From Cupriavidus lacunae (GTDB lineage Bacteria; Pseudomonadota; Gammaproteobacteria; Burkholderiales; Burkholderiaceae): 64,000 nucleotides of DNA. The notes under the pieces are model-generated. The model had not been told where the DNA came from. It made no database searches and was given only the letters and a program-made list of their open reading frames with translations. The stretch is from contig NZ_QKWJ01000006.1 of assembly GCF_003353055.1 (NCBI RefSeq), forward strand, positions 155,616 through 219,615, read 5' to 3'. How positions within the stretch are numbered: position 1 is the stretch's first letter; each line of letters starts with the position of its first letter. The translations under genes and the position numbers were made by a program. Of the stretch, positions 38,652 to 48,130 are shown piece by piece.

Positions 38652-40027
38652 ATGACTATGCCGGTGAAATTCACCGCCCTTCCGTGGCGGCACGCCTTGA
38701 GCGCCTGCCGCTGACCAGCTACCAGCGCTCGCTGTTCGCCATCATCGCCACCGCCTGGTTCTTCGACGCGATGGACGTGGGCATGATGACGTTCGTGCTC
38801 GGCTCCATCAAGACAGAGTTCGGGCTCACGGCAGTGCAGACCGGCTTGCTTGGCAGCAGCAGTTTCGTCGGCATGTTCTTTGGCGCGGCGATCGCGGGCA
38901 TGATGGCCGATAAGTTCGGGCGCAGGCCGGTGTTCCAGCTGAGCATGATCGTCTGGGGCGTGGGCAGCCTCTTGTGCGGCCTGTCCGACAGCGTCAATGC
39001 GCTGATGGCCTGCCGCGTGCTGCTCGGCTTCGGCATGGGCATGGAGTTTCCGATCGGCCTCGCGATGGTGTCGGAAATCCTTCCCGCCAGAAGCCGGGGC
39101 CGTTACGTCGCTATCCTGGAAGGCTTCTGGCCGCTCGGCTTCATTGCCGCCGGCGTCACGGCCTACTGCCTCCTGCCGGTGATCGGCTGGCGCGGCATCT
39201 TCATCGCGCTGGCGGTGCCTGCCGTCTTCGTCTTCATCGTGCGTCGCGGGGTGCCAGAATCGCCGCGCTGGCTGGAGGGTGCCGGCCGGCACTACGAGGC
39301 AGAATCCGTGATCAGTGGCTTTGAGCGCCGCGTGCTACTCGCGTCAGGACAACGCGAACTGCCGCCGGTCAGCCACGTCGGTTTCCCGGAGGCGAAGACC
39401 AGCGGCCGCACCGCGTTTGCCGAACTGTGGCATGGTGTCTACGCAAAGCGCACGCTGATGCTCTGGTTGCTGTGGCTGTTCGCGCTGCTCGGCTACTACG
39501 GCCTGACCACCTGGCTCTGCGCGCTGCTGCAGCACGCTGGCTACGCAGTCACCAAGTCGGTGCTGTACACCGTGCTGATCTCGCTGGCCGGCATTCCGGG
39601 CTTCATCTTCTCGGCCTGGCTGCTCGAGGCCTGGGGCCGCAAGCCCACCTGCGTGCTGATGCTGCTCGGCAGTGCCGTCGCCGCCTACTTCTATGGCCAG
39701 GCGGCGGCCACCCAGGCGAGCGTTGCGCACCTGATCGCCGCGGGACTTGCGATGCAGTTCTTCTTGTTCGGCATGTGGTCGGTGCTCTATGCCTATACCC
39801 CGGAGCTCTATCCGACCCGTTCGCGCGCCACCGGCGCCGGCTTCGCATCGTCGATCGGGCGGATCGGTTCCCTGACGGGGCCCTACATCGTCGGTGTCCT
39901 GCTGCCGATCACCGGGCAAGCCGGCATCTTCACGCTGGGTGCCGCATCCTTCGTCGTGGCAGCGCTCGTCGTGCTGACACTCGGCGCCGAGACCAAGGGG
40001 CAATCGCTGGAGGCGCTGTCCCACTGA
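38648..40027 (+). CDS. MFS transporter, aromatic acid:H+ symporter type
   Basis: 459 residues with 12 predicted helices. FDAMDVGMMTFVLGSIK near TM1, MMADKFGRRPVF in the TM2-3 loop and PESPRWL after TM6 are typical of the AAHS/sugar-transporter-like branch that imports benzoate-type acids. The ATG at 38648 has GGAG 8 nt upstream and overlaps the restored stop of the reductase. The upstream frame is open back to 37610 only because of the frameshift, giving a spurious 805-residue fusion. With the reductase it suggests former use of an aromatic compound. Confidence 0.88.
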   Translation: MNDYAGEIHRPSVAARLERLPLTSYQRSLFAIIATAWFFDAMDVGMMTFVLGSIKTEFGLTAVQTGLLGSSSFVGMFFGAAIAGMMADKFGRRPVFQLSMIVWGVGSLLCGLSDSVNALMACRVLLGFGMGMEFPIGLAMVSEILPARSRGRYVAILEGFWPLGFIAAGVTAYCLLPVIGWRGIFIALAVPAVFVFIVRRGVPESPRWLEGAGRHYEAESVISGFERRVLLASGQRELPPVSHVGFPEAKTSGRTAFAELWHGVYAKRTLMLWLLWLFALLGYYGLTTWLCALLQHAGYAVTKSVLYTVLISLAGIPGFIFSAWLLEAWGRKPTCVLMLLGSAVAAYFYGQAAATQASVAHLIAAGLAMQFFLFGMWSVLYAYTPELYPTRSRATGAGFASSIGRIGSLTGPYIVGVLLPITGQAGIFTLGAASFVVAALVVLTLGAETKGQSLEALSH

Positions 40028-40368
40028 GCTTGCGCGTACTGGTAGACCTGCGGCTGGTGGTCTTCCCATTGATAGAGGAGTATTGGCATCACGATTCCTG
40101 TTCTCCTGTGGGATTCTTCAATCGACTTCTCCTCGTTTAGGGTGTAAGCCTATTGAGGCGAAGCCTTGAAGGTCCATGGGAGATGTCTGAACGTGTGGGT
40201 GGAATCTTCAGATTGCCAGGATGTGATGTTGTCGGACAACGTAGGTCGAACACTGCACCCGGCGGCGCGCCGTGTTGTCAGGAATTTTGAAACACCCATG
40301 CAAAGCTGCCGCTGCACGGACCCCGGGCGGCTGGCACACTGGCGTCCTGAACTAATGGGGAGTGCGCG
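40028..40368. other. Gap after the MFS gene without a recognised gene
   Basis: 341 nt, AT-richer than the flanks. A minus-strand reading of its first 65 nt (MMPILLYQWEDHQPQ) is open and not GC-driven, so this could be an insertion-sequence remnant, but I cannot assign a family. The end holds the ribosome site of the next gene. Confidence 0.4.
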
Positions 40369-41346
40369 GTGGGAGAGTTACAGGCCTTGCTGGAACACCA
40401 CGGGCTGATGCTGGTGTTCCTGAACGTGCTGGTCGAGCAGGCCGGGTTGCCGGTGCCGGCGTACCCGATGCTGTTCGTCGCCGGCGCGCTGGGCGTGCAG
40501 GAGACCGGGCCGTCGATCGGCGCGGTGCTGGCAGCGGTCATCTTTGCCTGCCTGCTTGCCGACACCGGCTGGTACTTCGCCGGGCGCCGGCTGGGGCAGC
40601 CGATGCTGCGCACCATCTGCCGGGTGTCGATTTCGCAGGATTCGTGCATCCGCCAGACCCAGTCGCTGTACCTGCGCGTGGGACCGCGCTCGCTGGTGAT
40701 CGCCAAGCTGCTGCCCGGCGCCGGCGCTTTGTCGACCGCCATGGCCGGCATGACGGGCACGCCACTGACGGTGTTCCTGTTCTATGACGCCATCGGCGCA
40801 CTGGTGTGGGCCGGCAGCGCCTTGCTGATCGGCGTGGTGTTCAGTGACTTTATCGATGCCATCCTGGAGGCGTTCAGCGCCTATGGGCATATGGCGGTGG
40901 TGGCGCTGGGGGTAGTGTTCGCGCTGTTCCTGGCGTGGCGCTGGTGGCGCCGGTTCCGGCTGCTGCGCCGCACGCGTCACGTGCCGCGCATGACCGTGGA
41001 TGAACTGGAATCGCGCCGGCAGGCCGGCAGCCTGCCAGTGGTGATCGACGTGCGCGCGCACGGTGACACGCCGATGGAGCGCATCCCCGGCTCGATGGTG
41101 CTGGACATGCAGGGCGCGCTCGACAGCCTGGACGCGCTGGGCGTGCCGCATGCCGAGGCCGACATCGTGGTCTATTGCGCCTGCCCCAATGAGCTGTCTG
41201 CCGCGCTGCTGGCCGAGCGCCTGCGCGCGGCCGGCTACCCCAAGACCTGGGCGCTGGCCGGCGGCTTCGACGAATGGAAGCGGCGCCACGGCGGCGCCGC
41301 CCCGACCGAGGCGGCCAACCAGCCAGGCCCGGCCGAAGCTGCCTGA
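40369..41346 (+). CDS. DedA-family membrane protein fused to a rhodanese domain
   Basis: 325 residues. GTG start preceded by GGGGAG with 6-nt spacing. Residues 1-200 are a DedA/SNARE-associated membrane domain (EQAGLPVPAYPMLFVAGALG, GRRLGQP, KLLPGAGALSTAMAG, five to six helices). Residues about 215-310 are a rhodanese domain facing the cytoplasm, with VIDVRAHGD and the candidate persulfide cysteine C270 in VVYCACPNE. DedA proteins act in lipid translocation and envelope homeostasis; the fusion links this to sulfur or redox chemistry. Other DedA-rhodanese fusions exist. Confidence 0.9.
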   Translation: MGELQALLEHHGLMLVFLNVLVEQAGLPVPAYPMLFVAGALGVQETGPSIGAVLAAVIFACLLADTGWYFAGRRLGQPMLRTICRVSISQDSCIRQTQSLYLRVGPRSLVIAKLLPGAGALSTAMAGMTGTPLTVFLFYDAIGALVWAGSALLIGVVFSDFIDAILEAFSAYGHMAVVALGVVFALFLAWRWWRRFRLLRRTRHVPRMTVDELESRRQAGSLPVVIDVRAHGDTPMERIPGSMVLDMQGALDSLDALGVPHAEADIVVYCACPNELSAALLAERLRAAGYPKTWALAGGFDEWKRRHGGAAPTEAANQPGPAEAA

Positions 41347-41371
41347 GCCGGCCGGGCCGCCGGCGCTGCGC

Positions 41372-42328
41372 TCAGCGCTTGCCCGCGGTCTGGAACACCG
41401 ACAGGTCCGGGTAGACCGCGCGGATCTTCTGCCACTCGGCGGTGTTGAAGAACTGGCACTTGCCGGCGCCGAAGCGCTTGGACACCTCCACGCAGAAGCG
41501 CACCGCTTCGGCGATGTCGATCTCATGGTTGGCCGATGTCGCGCTGCCCGACACCACCGACTGCACCGTCACCGCCACGCCGACCACCGGCGCCCGGGTG
41601 GCCACGTGCGGCTGCATGATGCTGTTGAAGTGGTACAGGCCGTTGTGGTACGGCGTGATGTCCTGTTGGGAGACCGGAAAGGTCACCGCCGGGCAGCCGG
41701 TGGTGGATTCCATGGTCGCCACCAGGTCCGGCGCCACGCGCAGGATGTAGCCCTGCATCGCCGTCGGCGAGATCGCAAAGCCGCGGTGCTTGATGATGCT
41801 GTTGCCCTTGGACGCGTCGATCGACAGGATTGCGTCCATCTCCGGCAGCACCTGGTAGTCGTTCATGGTGTCGGACGAGACCGGCATGCCCATGAACGGC
41901 ACCGGGTCGTGCGGCTGCATCGAGACATTGGTCGACAGATGCGTGGTCACGATCACGTCGCCCACCAGATGGTCGCCGCGCGCCTTCATCTGCGCCAGCT
42001 TGAGCGCCACCGCCAGGCAGCCGATCGGGCCGTCGGCATCAGACACCAGCCCCACCAGTTCCGGACGCGCGCCGATGGCGCCGTTGCGGCCGATCACGCC
42101 CAGCGTCGGCGCACTGCCGCCGCCGCGCTTGCCCGCGGTGCCGGGGATCACGATGGTGATGAAGTCGGTGGTGTTGGCCGTGTTCTCGGGCGGGGCGTTG
42201 TGGATCGTGGTGACTTCCACGCTCACGCCGGCGCCCGCGTAGGGCGCGAACAGTTCGCTGACGACCGCACCGTTGGCGTGCGGGCTGTCCAGGGCTTCGT
42301 GAATGACCAGCGTCTGCTGCAGGGCCAT
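41372..42328 (-). CDS. DUF1177 protein
   Basis: 318 residues, recognisable as DUF1177 by overall pattern (HEALDSPHANG, IPGTAGKRGGGSAPTLGVIG, GLVSDADGPIGCLAVALKLA, GDVIVTTHLSTN). It is cytoplasmic with no signal peptide. The biochemical role is not established to my knowledge. The histidines and acidic residues (HEALDSPH, SDADG, THLS) are arranged as in metallohydrolases, but this is inference. GGAG lies 6 nt before the ATG; a TTG 12 nt upstream is less likely. It is the last gene of a six-gene minus-strand operon with an OPT importer and peptidase E. Confidence 0.8.
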   Translation of the reverse strand: MALQQTLVIHEALDSPHANGAVVSELFAPYAGAGVSVEVTTIHNAPPENTANTTDFITIVIPGTAGKRGGGSAPTLGVIGRNGAIGARPELVGLVSDADGPIGCLAVALKLAQMKARGDHLVGDVIVTTHLSTNVSMQPHDPVPFMGMPVSSDTMNDYQVLPEMDAILSIDASKGNSIIKHRGFAISPTAMQGYILRVAPDLVATMESTTGCPAVTFPVSQQDITPYHNGLYHFNSIMQPHVATRAPVVGVAVTVQSVVSGSATSANHEIDIAEAVRFCVEVSKRFGAGKCQFFNTAEWQKIRAVYPDLSVFQTAGKR

Positions 42329-42386
42329 GGCTTTCTCCAAAGGATGTGCCCTGCCCGCGCGGCGCGGCCAGGGCGTCTACAAAAAG

Positions 42387-43547
42387 TCAGAACTGGTGGC
42401 GCAGGCCGACCATCACCGTGGTCTGGCTGTCGCGCCCGTCCAGCGGCTTGCCGCTGCCGCCGGTCCAGCTGGTGGTGTTGTTGCCGAACAGGCCCGACCA
42501 GTCGCCGTGCACACGGTCGTAGGCCAGCGCCAGGTAGGCATCGGTGCGCTTGCTGAAGGCGTAGTCGGCGACCGCATAGGCGGTGGTGCGGTTGCCGCTG
42601 AAGCCGTCGGCGCGCGTGCGGTGGTGCATCACGCTGCCGATCAGCGTGACGTTGCCGGTGACGGCGTAGCTCGCGCCCAGCGTGAAGAAGTCGTCGTGGC
42701 GGCTGCCGCCGAAGACCGAGCTGATGGCGGCGCGGTTGGTCGGCGTGGCTGCGGTCGACATGCTGGTGATGGTGGCCGTGTCGGTGCCGCCCTTGGACGA
42801 ATCAAAGCCCGCGTCGCGGTCGCTGTGGATGTAGTTGGCGAACAGGCTGGCGCGGCCCACCGCGGCCTTCAGGCCGGCCAGGTAGATGCTCGCGGCGCGG
42901 CTCTGGCTGTCGCGGGTCTGCTGGAAGTCGCCCACCGCGCTGATCGGGCCTGCGGCGTACTTCACGCCGAACGACACCGACGAGGTCGCGCGGGTGTTGC
43001 CCGCGGTTTCGCCCAGCGCGTATTCGGCGATCACCGACAGCGGGCCGAAGTTGCCGGTGTAGCTGACGGCGTTGTCGTAGCGCTGGCCGGTCAGGTAGAC
43101 CATCCACGCGTTCGATGGCGCCGCGCCCACGCCGAGCGGATCGACGTAGTACAGCATGGTGTTGGCCGTGGTGTACTGCCGGCCCAGTGCCAGCTCGCCC
43201 CACTGATTGCCGATCTTCACGTAGGCCTGGCGCCCGAACAGCTGGCCCTGCTGGTCCAACTTGCCGGTGTCGGCCAGCAGGCCGTTTTCCAGCACGAAAC
43301 CGGCCTTCACGCCGCCGCCCAGGTCTTCAATCCCGCGCAGGCCGAAGCGGCTGCCGGACAGGAAGCCTTCGCCGCCCTGCTGCAGCCCGATCTGGGCTTG
43401 GCCCGCGGGGTTCGAATGGGACTGGTAGGTCAGCGCGGTATCGATCACGCCGTACAGCGTCACCCCGGACTGCGCCATCGCGGCGGCCGGCAGGCCCAGC
43501 AGCAGCGGCAGTGCCAGGCGGACGGCGTGGCGAATGGTCTGACTCAT
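42387..43547 (-). CDS. Outer-membrane porin, Gram-negative (Burkholderia) type
   Basis: 386 residues with a signal peptide (about 1-25, ending AAAMA before QSGVTLYG). The strand-rich sequence SRFGLRGIEDLGGGVKAGF, ELALGRQY and the terminal ...VGLRHQF ending in phenylalanine are standard for trimeric 16-strand porins. GGAGGAG precedes the ATG. It lies within the OPT/PepE operon, 133 nt after pepE, and would admit the pathway substrate through the outer membrane. Confidence 0.93.
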   Translation of the reverse strand: MSQTIRHAVRLALPLLLGLPAAAMAQSGVTLYGVIDTALTYQSHSNPAGQAQIGLQQGGEGFLSGSRFGLRGIEDLGGGVKAGFVLENGLLADTGKLDQQGQLFGRQAYVKIGNQWGELALGRQYTTANTMLYYVDPLGVGAAPSNAWMVYLTGQRYDNAVSYTGNFGPLSVIAEYALGETAGNTRATSSVSFGVKYAAGPISAVGDFQQTRDSQSRAASIYLAGLKAAVGRASLFANYIHSDRDAGFDSSKGGTDTATITSMSTAATPTNRAAISSVFGGSRHDDFFTLGASYAVTGNVTLIGSVMHHRTRADGFSGNRTTAYAVADYAFSKRTDAYLALAYDRVHGDWSGLFGNNTTSWTGGSGKPLDGRDSQTTVMVGLRHQF

Positions 43548-43680
43548 CTTGTTTTCTCCTCCAAAGGGCAAAAGGGGGCCCGCGCGGGCGGCATGGCGCG
43601 GCCCGCGGTGCGGTTTTCTGTTTGTTGTGCCCGGGACCGGCCCGGGTCAGAGCGTCAGCGGCTCAGGCAGTGCCGCCGGC

Positions 43681-44436
43681 TCAGGCCGCAAAACCCGGCC
43701 AGTCCTGCATGCCGGCCGGGCCGGTGATCTGCGACAGCGGGAAGGTCTCGCCTTCGCGGATGGTCTCGACCTGCCCTTCGGCCGGGAACCACAGCGCATG
43801 GCGCTCGCCCAGCACGGTGCCGTGGTTGCCGTCGGAGAGCAGCGCCGAACCCTCCGGCAGCGCGAACACCTGTTCCGGCGCGTTGATGTGCAGGAACTCC
43901 GCCAGGCGCTCTTCGCGGCTTTCGCCGTTATGGCCGGCGGGCTTGCCGCTGATGAAATGCGGGTTGATCTGGAACGGCACCAGCCCCAGCGCGCGCAGCG
44001 ACGGCGGCTGCACGATGGGCATGTCGTTGGTAGTGCGGATGGTCGGGCAGGCGACGTTGCTGCCGGCGCTCCAGCCTACATACGGCGTGCCCGCGCGCAC
44101 CCTGGCGCGGATCGCGTCGACGATGCCGGCGTCGTACATGCGCTTGAGCAGCGCAAAGGTGTTGCCGCCGCCGACCGCAATCGCTTCGGCCTGCGCCACG
44201 GCGCGCAGCGGGTCGGCGCTGTGGTGGATCGATTCCAGCGCGTAGCCCAGCTTCTCGAACACCGGCTTGACCGTGCCTTCATAGGTGTCGAAGCTGAAGG
44301 TCACGCCGGCGAACGGCACGAACAGCACCTTGCGCGGCTCGCGCCTGAGCAGCGTGTGGATCTGCTCGCCGGCGTGCTCGAGGTAGCCGAGGTTGTCCTT
44401 GCGCGAGCTGCTCATCAGGAGGATGCGTTGGGTCAT
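43681..44436 (-). CDS. pepE: Peptidase E (alpha-aspartyl dipeptidase)
   Basis: 251 residues, family S51 (class-I glutamine-amidotransferase fold). The nucleophile Ser123 sits in GWSAGSN, near Ser120 in characterised PepE. Also visible are AIAVGGGNTFALLKRM, the PFQINPHF segment and catalytic HINAPEQ/LPEGSAL regions. The enzyme hydrolyses Asp-X dipeptides in the cytoplasm. Its place between a PLP enzyme and a porin in an OPT-transporter operon suggests that the imported substrate carries an N-terminal aspartyl-like group. Confidence 0.93.
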   Translation of the reverse strand: MTQRILLMSSSRKDNLGYLEHAGEQIHTLLRREPRKVLFVPFAGVTFSFDTYEGTVKPVFEKLGYALESIHHSADPLRAVAQAEAIAVGGGNTFALLKRMYDAGIVDAIRARVRAGTPYVGWSAGSNVACPTIRTTNDMPIVQPPSLRALGLVPFQINPHFISGKPAGHNGESREERLAEFLHINAPEQVFALPEGSALLSDGNHGTVLGERHALWFPAEGQVETIREGETFPLSQITGPAGMQDWPGFAA

Positions 44437-44478
44437 GTCTTGGTTTCCGTCAGGAGTCTGGTGAGGTTCTTTGCGGGA

Positions 44479-45663
44479 TCAGGCGATCGCGGCGCGGATC
44501 AGCGCGGCGACACGGTCGATCTCTTCATGCGTGTTGAAGTAGTGCAGCGAGACGCGCGCCATGGTGGACACGCCGTAGCGCGCCAGGATGGCGTCGGCCA
44601 TGAAGTTGCCGGCTTCGATGATGCATTGCTGCGCTTCCAGCGCGGCAACGATGCGCGCCGGGTCCACGCCGCGCACATTGAACGGCACGATGCCGATGCG
44701 GTTGGCCACGTCGGCCGGGCCATACAGCTCGAAGCCGGGGATCGACGCGAACTTCGCCACTGCGTATTCGGTCAGGTCGCGCACGCGTGCCTCGATGGCG
44801 TCGATGCCGATCGCGGCCGCGTAGTTGATGGCGGTGCCCATGCCGAGGATCGCCGGCACGATCGGGCAACCAGCCTCGAAGCGCCTGGCGCCGGCCACCA
44901 GCGACAGGGCGCCGGTGTCGCGGTCGTAGGCGCCGTTCCACCAGCCCACCAGCGCGGGCTCGACTTGCTCGATCAGTGCGCGGCGCACATACAGGAAGCC
45001 CGAGCCTTCGGTCGCGCGCAGCGCCTTGCGTCCGCACCCGGCGAGGAAATCGCAGTCCAGTTCGGCCACGTCCGAGCGCAGCATGCCCACGCTCTGCGCG
45101 GCATTGACCAGCGACAGCACGCCGTGGCGGCGCGCCACCGCGCAGAGCTGCGCGGCCGGCTGCACCGCACCCGTCGAATTGGGCAGGTGCGAGAAGGTGA
45201 GCAGGCGCGTGCGCGCGGTGATGGCGGCCTCGAACGCCTCGGGCGACAGCATCCCTTCGGCGTTGGCCGCGACCATCTTCACGACGATGCCGTGCGATTG
45301 CTCCAGCCGGCGCCAGGGCAGCAGATTGCTCAGCATCTCGGTGTCAGCCACCAGCACTTCGTCACCGGCCTTCCAGTCGATGCCGCGCGCGACGATGGAG
45401 ATGCTCTCCGTGGCGTTCTTGGTGAATGCGACTTCGTCGGAAGCGCAGTTGAGCAGCCCCGCCAGCGCCCCGCGCACTGCTTCCACGCGCGCATAGGTCT
45501 GCTTGCGGAAGGCCGGCAGGTAGATGCCGATATGACCGGTATCGAGCAGGTAGCTGCGCACGGTCTCGAGCACGGCGTCGGGCGGAATCGAGGCCGCGGC
45601 CGTGTCGAGATAGATGGTGGAAGCCGTCAGCGGGGTGTCGGCGCGGATTGCTTGGATATCCAT
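44479..45663 (-). CDS. Class V aminotransferase-fold PLP enzyme
   Basis: 394 residues of fold-type I. IYLDTAAAS at the N terminus, LVNAAQSVGMLRSDV before the cofactor site, and GCGRKALRATEGSGFLYV with the probable Schiff-base lysine are typical of the class V group (cysteine desulfurase/selenocysteine lyase/isopenicillin epimerase-like). No conserved SufS-type catalytic cysteine loop is evident, so C-S lyase, epimerase or aminotransferase chemistry are all possible. It lies 42 nt from pepE and 54 nt from the OPT gene on the same strand. Confidence 0.82.
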   Translation of the reverse strand: MDIQAIRADTPLTASTIYLDTAAASIPPDAVLETVRSYLLDTGHIGIYLPAFRKQTYARVEAVRGALAGLLNCASDEVAFTKNATESISIVARGIDWKAGDEVLVADTEMLSNLLPWRRLEQSHGIVVKMVAANAEGMLSPEAFEAAITARTRLLTFSHLPNSTGAVQPAAQLCAVARRHGVLSLVNAAQSVGMLRSDVAELDCDFLAGCGRKALRATEGSGFLYVRRALIEQVEPALVGWWNGAYDRDTGALSLVAGARRFEAGCPIVPAILGMGTAINYAAAIGIDAIEARVRDLTEYAVAKFASIPGFELYGPADVANRIGIVPFNVRGVDPARIVAALEAQQCIIEAGNFMADAILARYGVSTMARVSLHYFNTHEEIDRVAALIRAAIA

Positions 45664-45717
45664 GGAAACGTCTCGGTAAGGACAGGCGGGCGCAGCGCGT
45701 GCGCCCCGGGGTAAGGC

Positions 45718-47325
45718 TTACTTCTTCAGCTTGGTGACCGAGCCGAAGAAGCTGAACAGCGCGTCGCCGGCAATCACGCCGCCGGCAAAGGCGCTCATCT
45801 CGGCCACGTGCTTGTCACCGCGCAGGCGCTGCAGCACGAAGCGGATCGCGAGACCCGCCAGCACCGCCCAGCCGGCCAGCGGCGAGGCAATCAGCATCCC
45901 GGTCGAGAGCAGGATGCCGAGCTGGCGCCTGGAGCCGCCGATCAGCTGCAGCAGCGCGCCGGGGATGGCCCAGATCACCAGGTTGCGGGCGATCTCGGCC
46001 GACGAGCCCGCCTTGATCGAGGCCGCGTAGACGCGGTCCACCGGCGGGATCATGTTCTGCGCGAAGAAGGTGCGGTGGAACACCAGCACCACCACCGCGG
46101 CCACCGCGAAGCCGATCATCGCGGCCAGGAACTGCTGCTTGCGCCCGGCCAACTCGGCCTCCATGTCGCGGCCTTCGCCGCGCAGCAGGTAGCCGGTCTT
46201 GAGGTCGTAGCCCATGTCGGCAAAGGCCGGGCCGGTGGCGGCCGAGAAGCCCACCAGCACCGCCAGTGCCGTCGGCGGGAAGCCGATCAGGATGCCGATG
46301 GTCAGCGTGATCAGCGCCACCGCGAAGGCCGGGAACCAGCCCGAATGCATCGCCGCGATGCCGACGATCAGCTCATGCACGTAGGCGGCAAAGGCGGCAT
46401 ACAGCACGAACACCACCAGCATGCCCGGCGACATGTCCGAGACATGGCCGGCCAGCACCGAGATCAGCAGCGCAATCGCCAGGTAGACCAGGAAGCCGCC
46501 CGACAGGATGCGGCTGGCGCGCGAGGCCGGGACTTCGACGGTGCGCGCGTCCGCGGCCGGGGCGTTGCGCGCACGGCGGATTTCATTGGCGACCTGGAAC
46601 AGCGCCACGATGCCCGCGCCGATCATCAGGCCGTGCGGGATATAGGCCTTGGCGATGTCGACGCCGGTCAGCGCCACCGAATAACCGCGCACCAGCAGGC
46701 CGATGCCGAACATGGTCAGCGCCGCCAGGTTGCCCAGGAAGGCCGCGCCGAACGCGGACATCGGCACGCCCAGCCAGGCGCCGCCGACCCCCACGGCAAT
46801 GCCCAGGCCCAGGAACGCCGCCTTGCGCCCGCCGCGGTCGCCGGCCCAGATGGCCTCGGCCGTGGCGATGCCGGCCGGCCAGGTGCCGGTGGCGGGGAAG
46901 ATCTTGCTGCCGAACAGGAAGTACAGCATGGCGCCGTCGACGAACATGGCGATCACCGCGCCGATCAGCATCGGCGTGGCCAGTTCCGGCATGCCCATCG
47001 CATACGGAACGCCGATCGGGATCATCAGCGAGTTGGCGGCGCCGAAGGTGGCCGACGAGATTGCCGTCTGCACCAGGTTCTGCCGCTCCAGCACGCGGAA
47101 GCGCCGCGTGATCTCCAGCGGGATGCGCGAGAACACGATCGCGATCAGCGCGCCGATGATCGAGGTGTTGGCCGAGATCCCCAGCGACACGATCAGCTGC
47201 ATGCCGATCATGGCGCCGAACACTGACAGCCCCACGGAGACCAGCAGCAGCAAGGGCTCCATGAAGCGTGTCCGTGTCGCAGGCTGCGCCGCCATCGGCG
47301 CGTTCAGTTGTGTTGGCATGGTCAT
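45718..47325 (-). CDS. OPT-family oligopeptide transporter
   Basis: About 535 residues with about 14 hydrophobic segments. The pattern (GAMIGMQLIVSLGISANTS, SRIPLEITRRF, the long C-terminal helices) fits the OPT superfamily, which imports small peptides or peptide-derived chelates with protons. The ATG at 47325 was chosen, with GGAG about 11 nt away; a GTG at 47334 is also possible. It is the first structural gene after IclR and probably gives the operon its substrate specificity. Confidence 0.85.
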   Translation of the reverse strand: MTMPTQLNAPMAAQPATRTRFMEPLLLLVSVGLSVFGAMIGMQLIVSLGISANTSIIGALIAIVFSRIPLEITRRFRVLERQNLVQTAISSATFGAANSLMIPIGVPYAMGMPELATPMLIGAVIAMFVDGAMLYFLFGSKIFPATGTWPAGIATAEAIWAGDRGGRKAAFLGLGIAVGVGGAWLGVPMSAFGAAFLGNLAALTMFGIGLLVRGYSVALTGVDIAKAYIPHGLMIGAGIVALFQVANEIRRARNAPAADARTVEVPASRASRILSGGFLVYLAIALLISVLAGHVSDMSPGMLVVFVLYAAFAAYVHELIVGIAAMHSGWFPAFAVALITLTIGILIGFPPTALAVLVGFSAATGPAFADMGYDLKTGYLLRGEGRDMEAELAGRKQQFLAAMIGFAVAAVVVLVFHRTFFAQNMIPPVDRVYAASIKAGSSAEIARNLVIWAIPGALLQLIGGSRRQLGILLSTGMLIASPLAGWAVLAGLAIRFVLQRLRGDKHVAEMSAFAGGVIAGDALFSFFGSVTKLKK

Positions 47326-47389
47326 GTTGTCCACCGCTCCCCGTAGTGTTGTCTGGTTTTGTCTGTTGTGTGTGATGACTTGTGCGCGC

Positions 47390-48103
47390 TCAGCGCATGA
47401 AACCCGCTACCGGGCCGATGGTGTTGCGCGCCATGCGCAGCGCCTCCAGCAATCGCGGCATGGCCTCAGGCGTCAGGCGCTGCAGCGGGCCGGCGATGGC
47501 CAGCGATCCCACCACCGCCTGGGTGTCGCGGTGGCGCAGCGGCAGCGCCAGCCCGGCCACCGTGGCGGCGGATTCCTCGCAGGTATAGGCCCAGCCGTCG
47601 GCGCGGATCTGCGCCAGCCGCGCCTCGAGGTCGGGCGCGTCGCCTGCAACCTGGCGCCGGAACGCTTCCGGCTGGAACGCCAGCATGGCCTTGGCGTGCG
47701 CGCCCGCGTCCAGCGCGAAGCGCTGTCCCACTTCGATTGAAAAGCGCAACTGGTGCTGGCTTTGCGCGATGTCCGTGCACAAGCCCTCGCCACCGTCCAG
47801 CCACGACAGGAACACGGTCTCGCCGGATTCGCGCGCCAGTGCCTCCAGCGCGGGCTGCACCACCTCGGCCGGCGAAAACGTCTTGCGCATCACTTGTCCC
47901 AGTTCGAACCAGCGCAGCCCCAGCCCGTAGCGCCCCAGCGCGTCCTGCACCAGTAAGCCGTTGGCGGCAAAGGTCGCCAGCACGCGGTGCACCACGGCGT
48001 GGTGCACGCCGCTGTGGCGCGCCAGTTCGCGCACGCCCCAGTTGGGCTGGCGGACGGTGAAATGGGTCAACAGCGCCAGGGCGCCGTCCAGGGTCTTGAG
48101 CAT
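47390..48103 (-). CDS. IclR-family regulator of the OPT/PepE operon
   Basis: 237 residues from [15 protein letters not shown]. An N-terminal winged helix ([22 protein letters not shown]) precedes the IclR effector domain. The ORF extends to a TTG at 48148 that lies inside an operator-like repeat, so the ATG at 48103 is preferred. The next gene starts 65 nt downstream, so it is probably the operon's own regulator. It is closely similar along its length to the IclR at 51124-51879, on the other side of the patatin gene. Confidence 0.92.
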   Translation of the reverse strand: MLKTLDGALALLTHFTVRQPNWGVRELARHSGVHHAVVHRVLATFAANGLLVQDALGRYGLGLRWFELGQVMRKTFSPAEVVQPALEALARESGETVFLSWLDGGEGLCTDIAQSQHQLRFSIEVGQRFALDAGAHAKAMLAFQPEAFRRQVAGDAPDLEARLAQIRADGWAYTCEESAATVAGLALPLRHRDTQAVVGSLAIAGPLQRLTPEAMPRLLEALRMARNTIGPVAGFMR

Positions 48104-48130
48104 GGTTGCGGGTTGCTTCGACTGCTTGTG

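Noticed and set aside
37610..40027. 805-residue reductase-MFS fusion protein
   Set aside because: The join is an arginine/proline-rich out-of-frame stretch; the ferredoxin domain continues in another frame and the MFS gene has its own ribosome site.
40028..40092. Possible insertion-sequence remnant after the MFS gene
   Set aside because: Only about 20 residues of non-GC-driven reading; no inverted repeats or transposase motif to support it.
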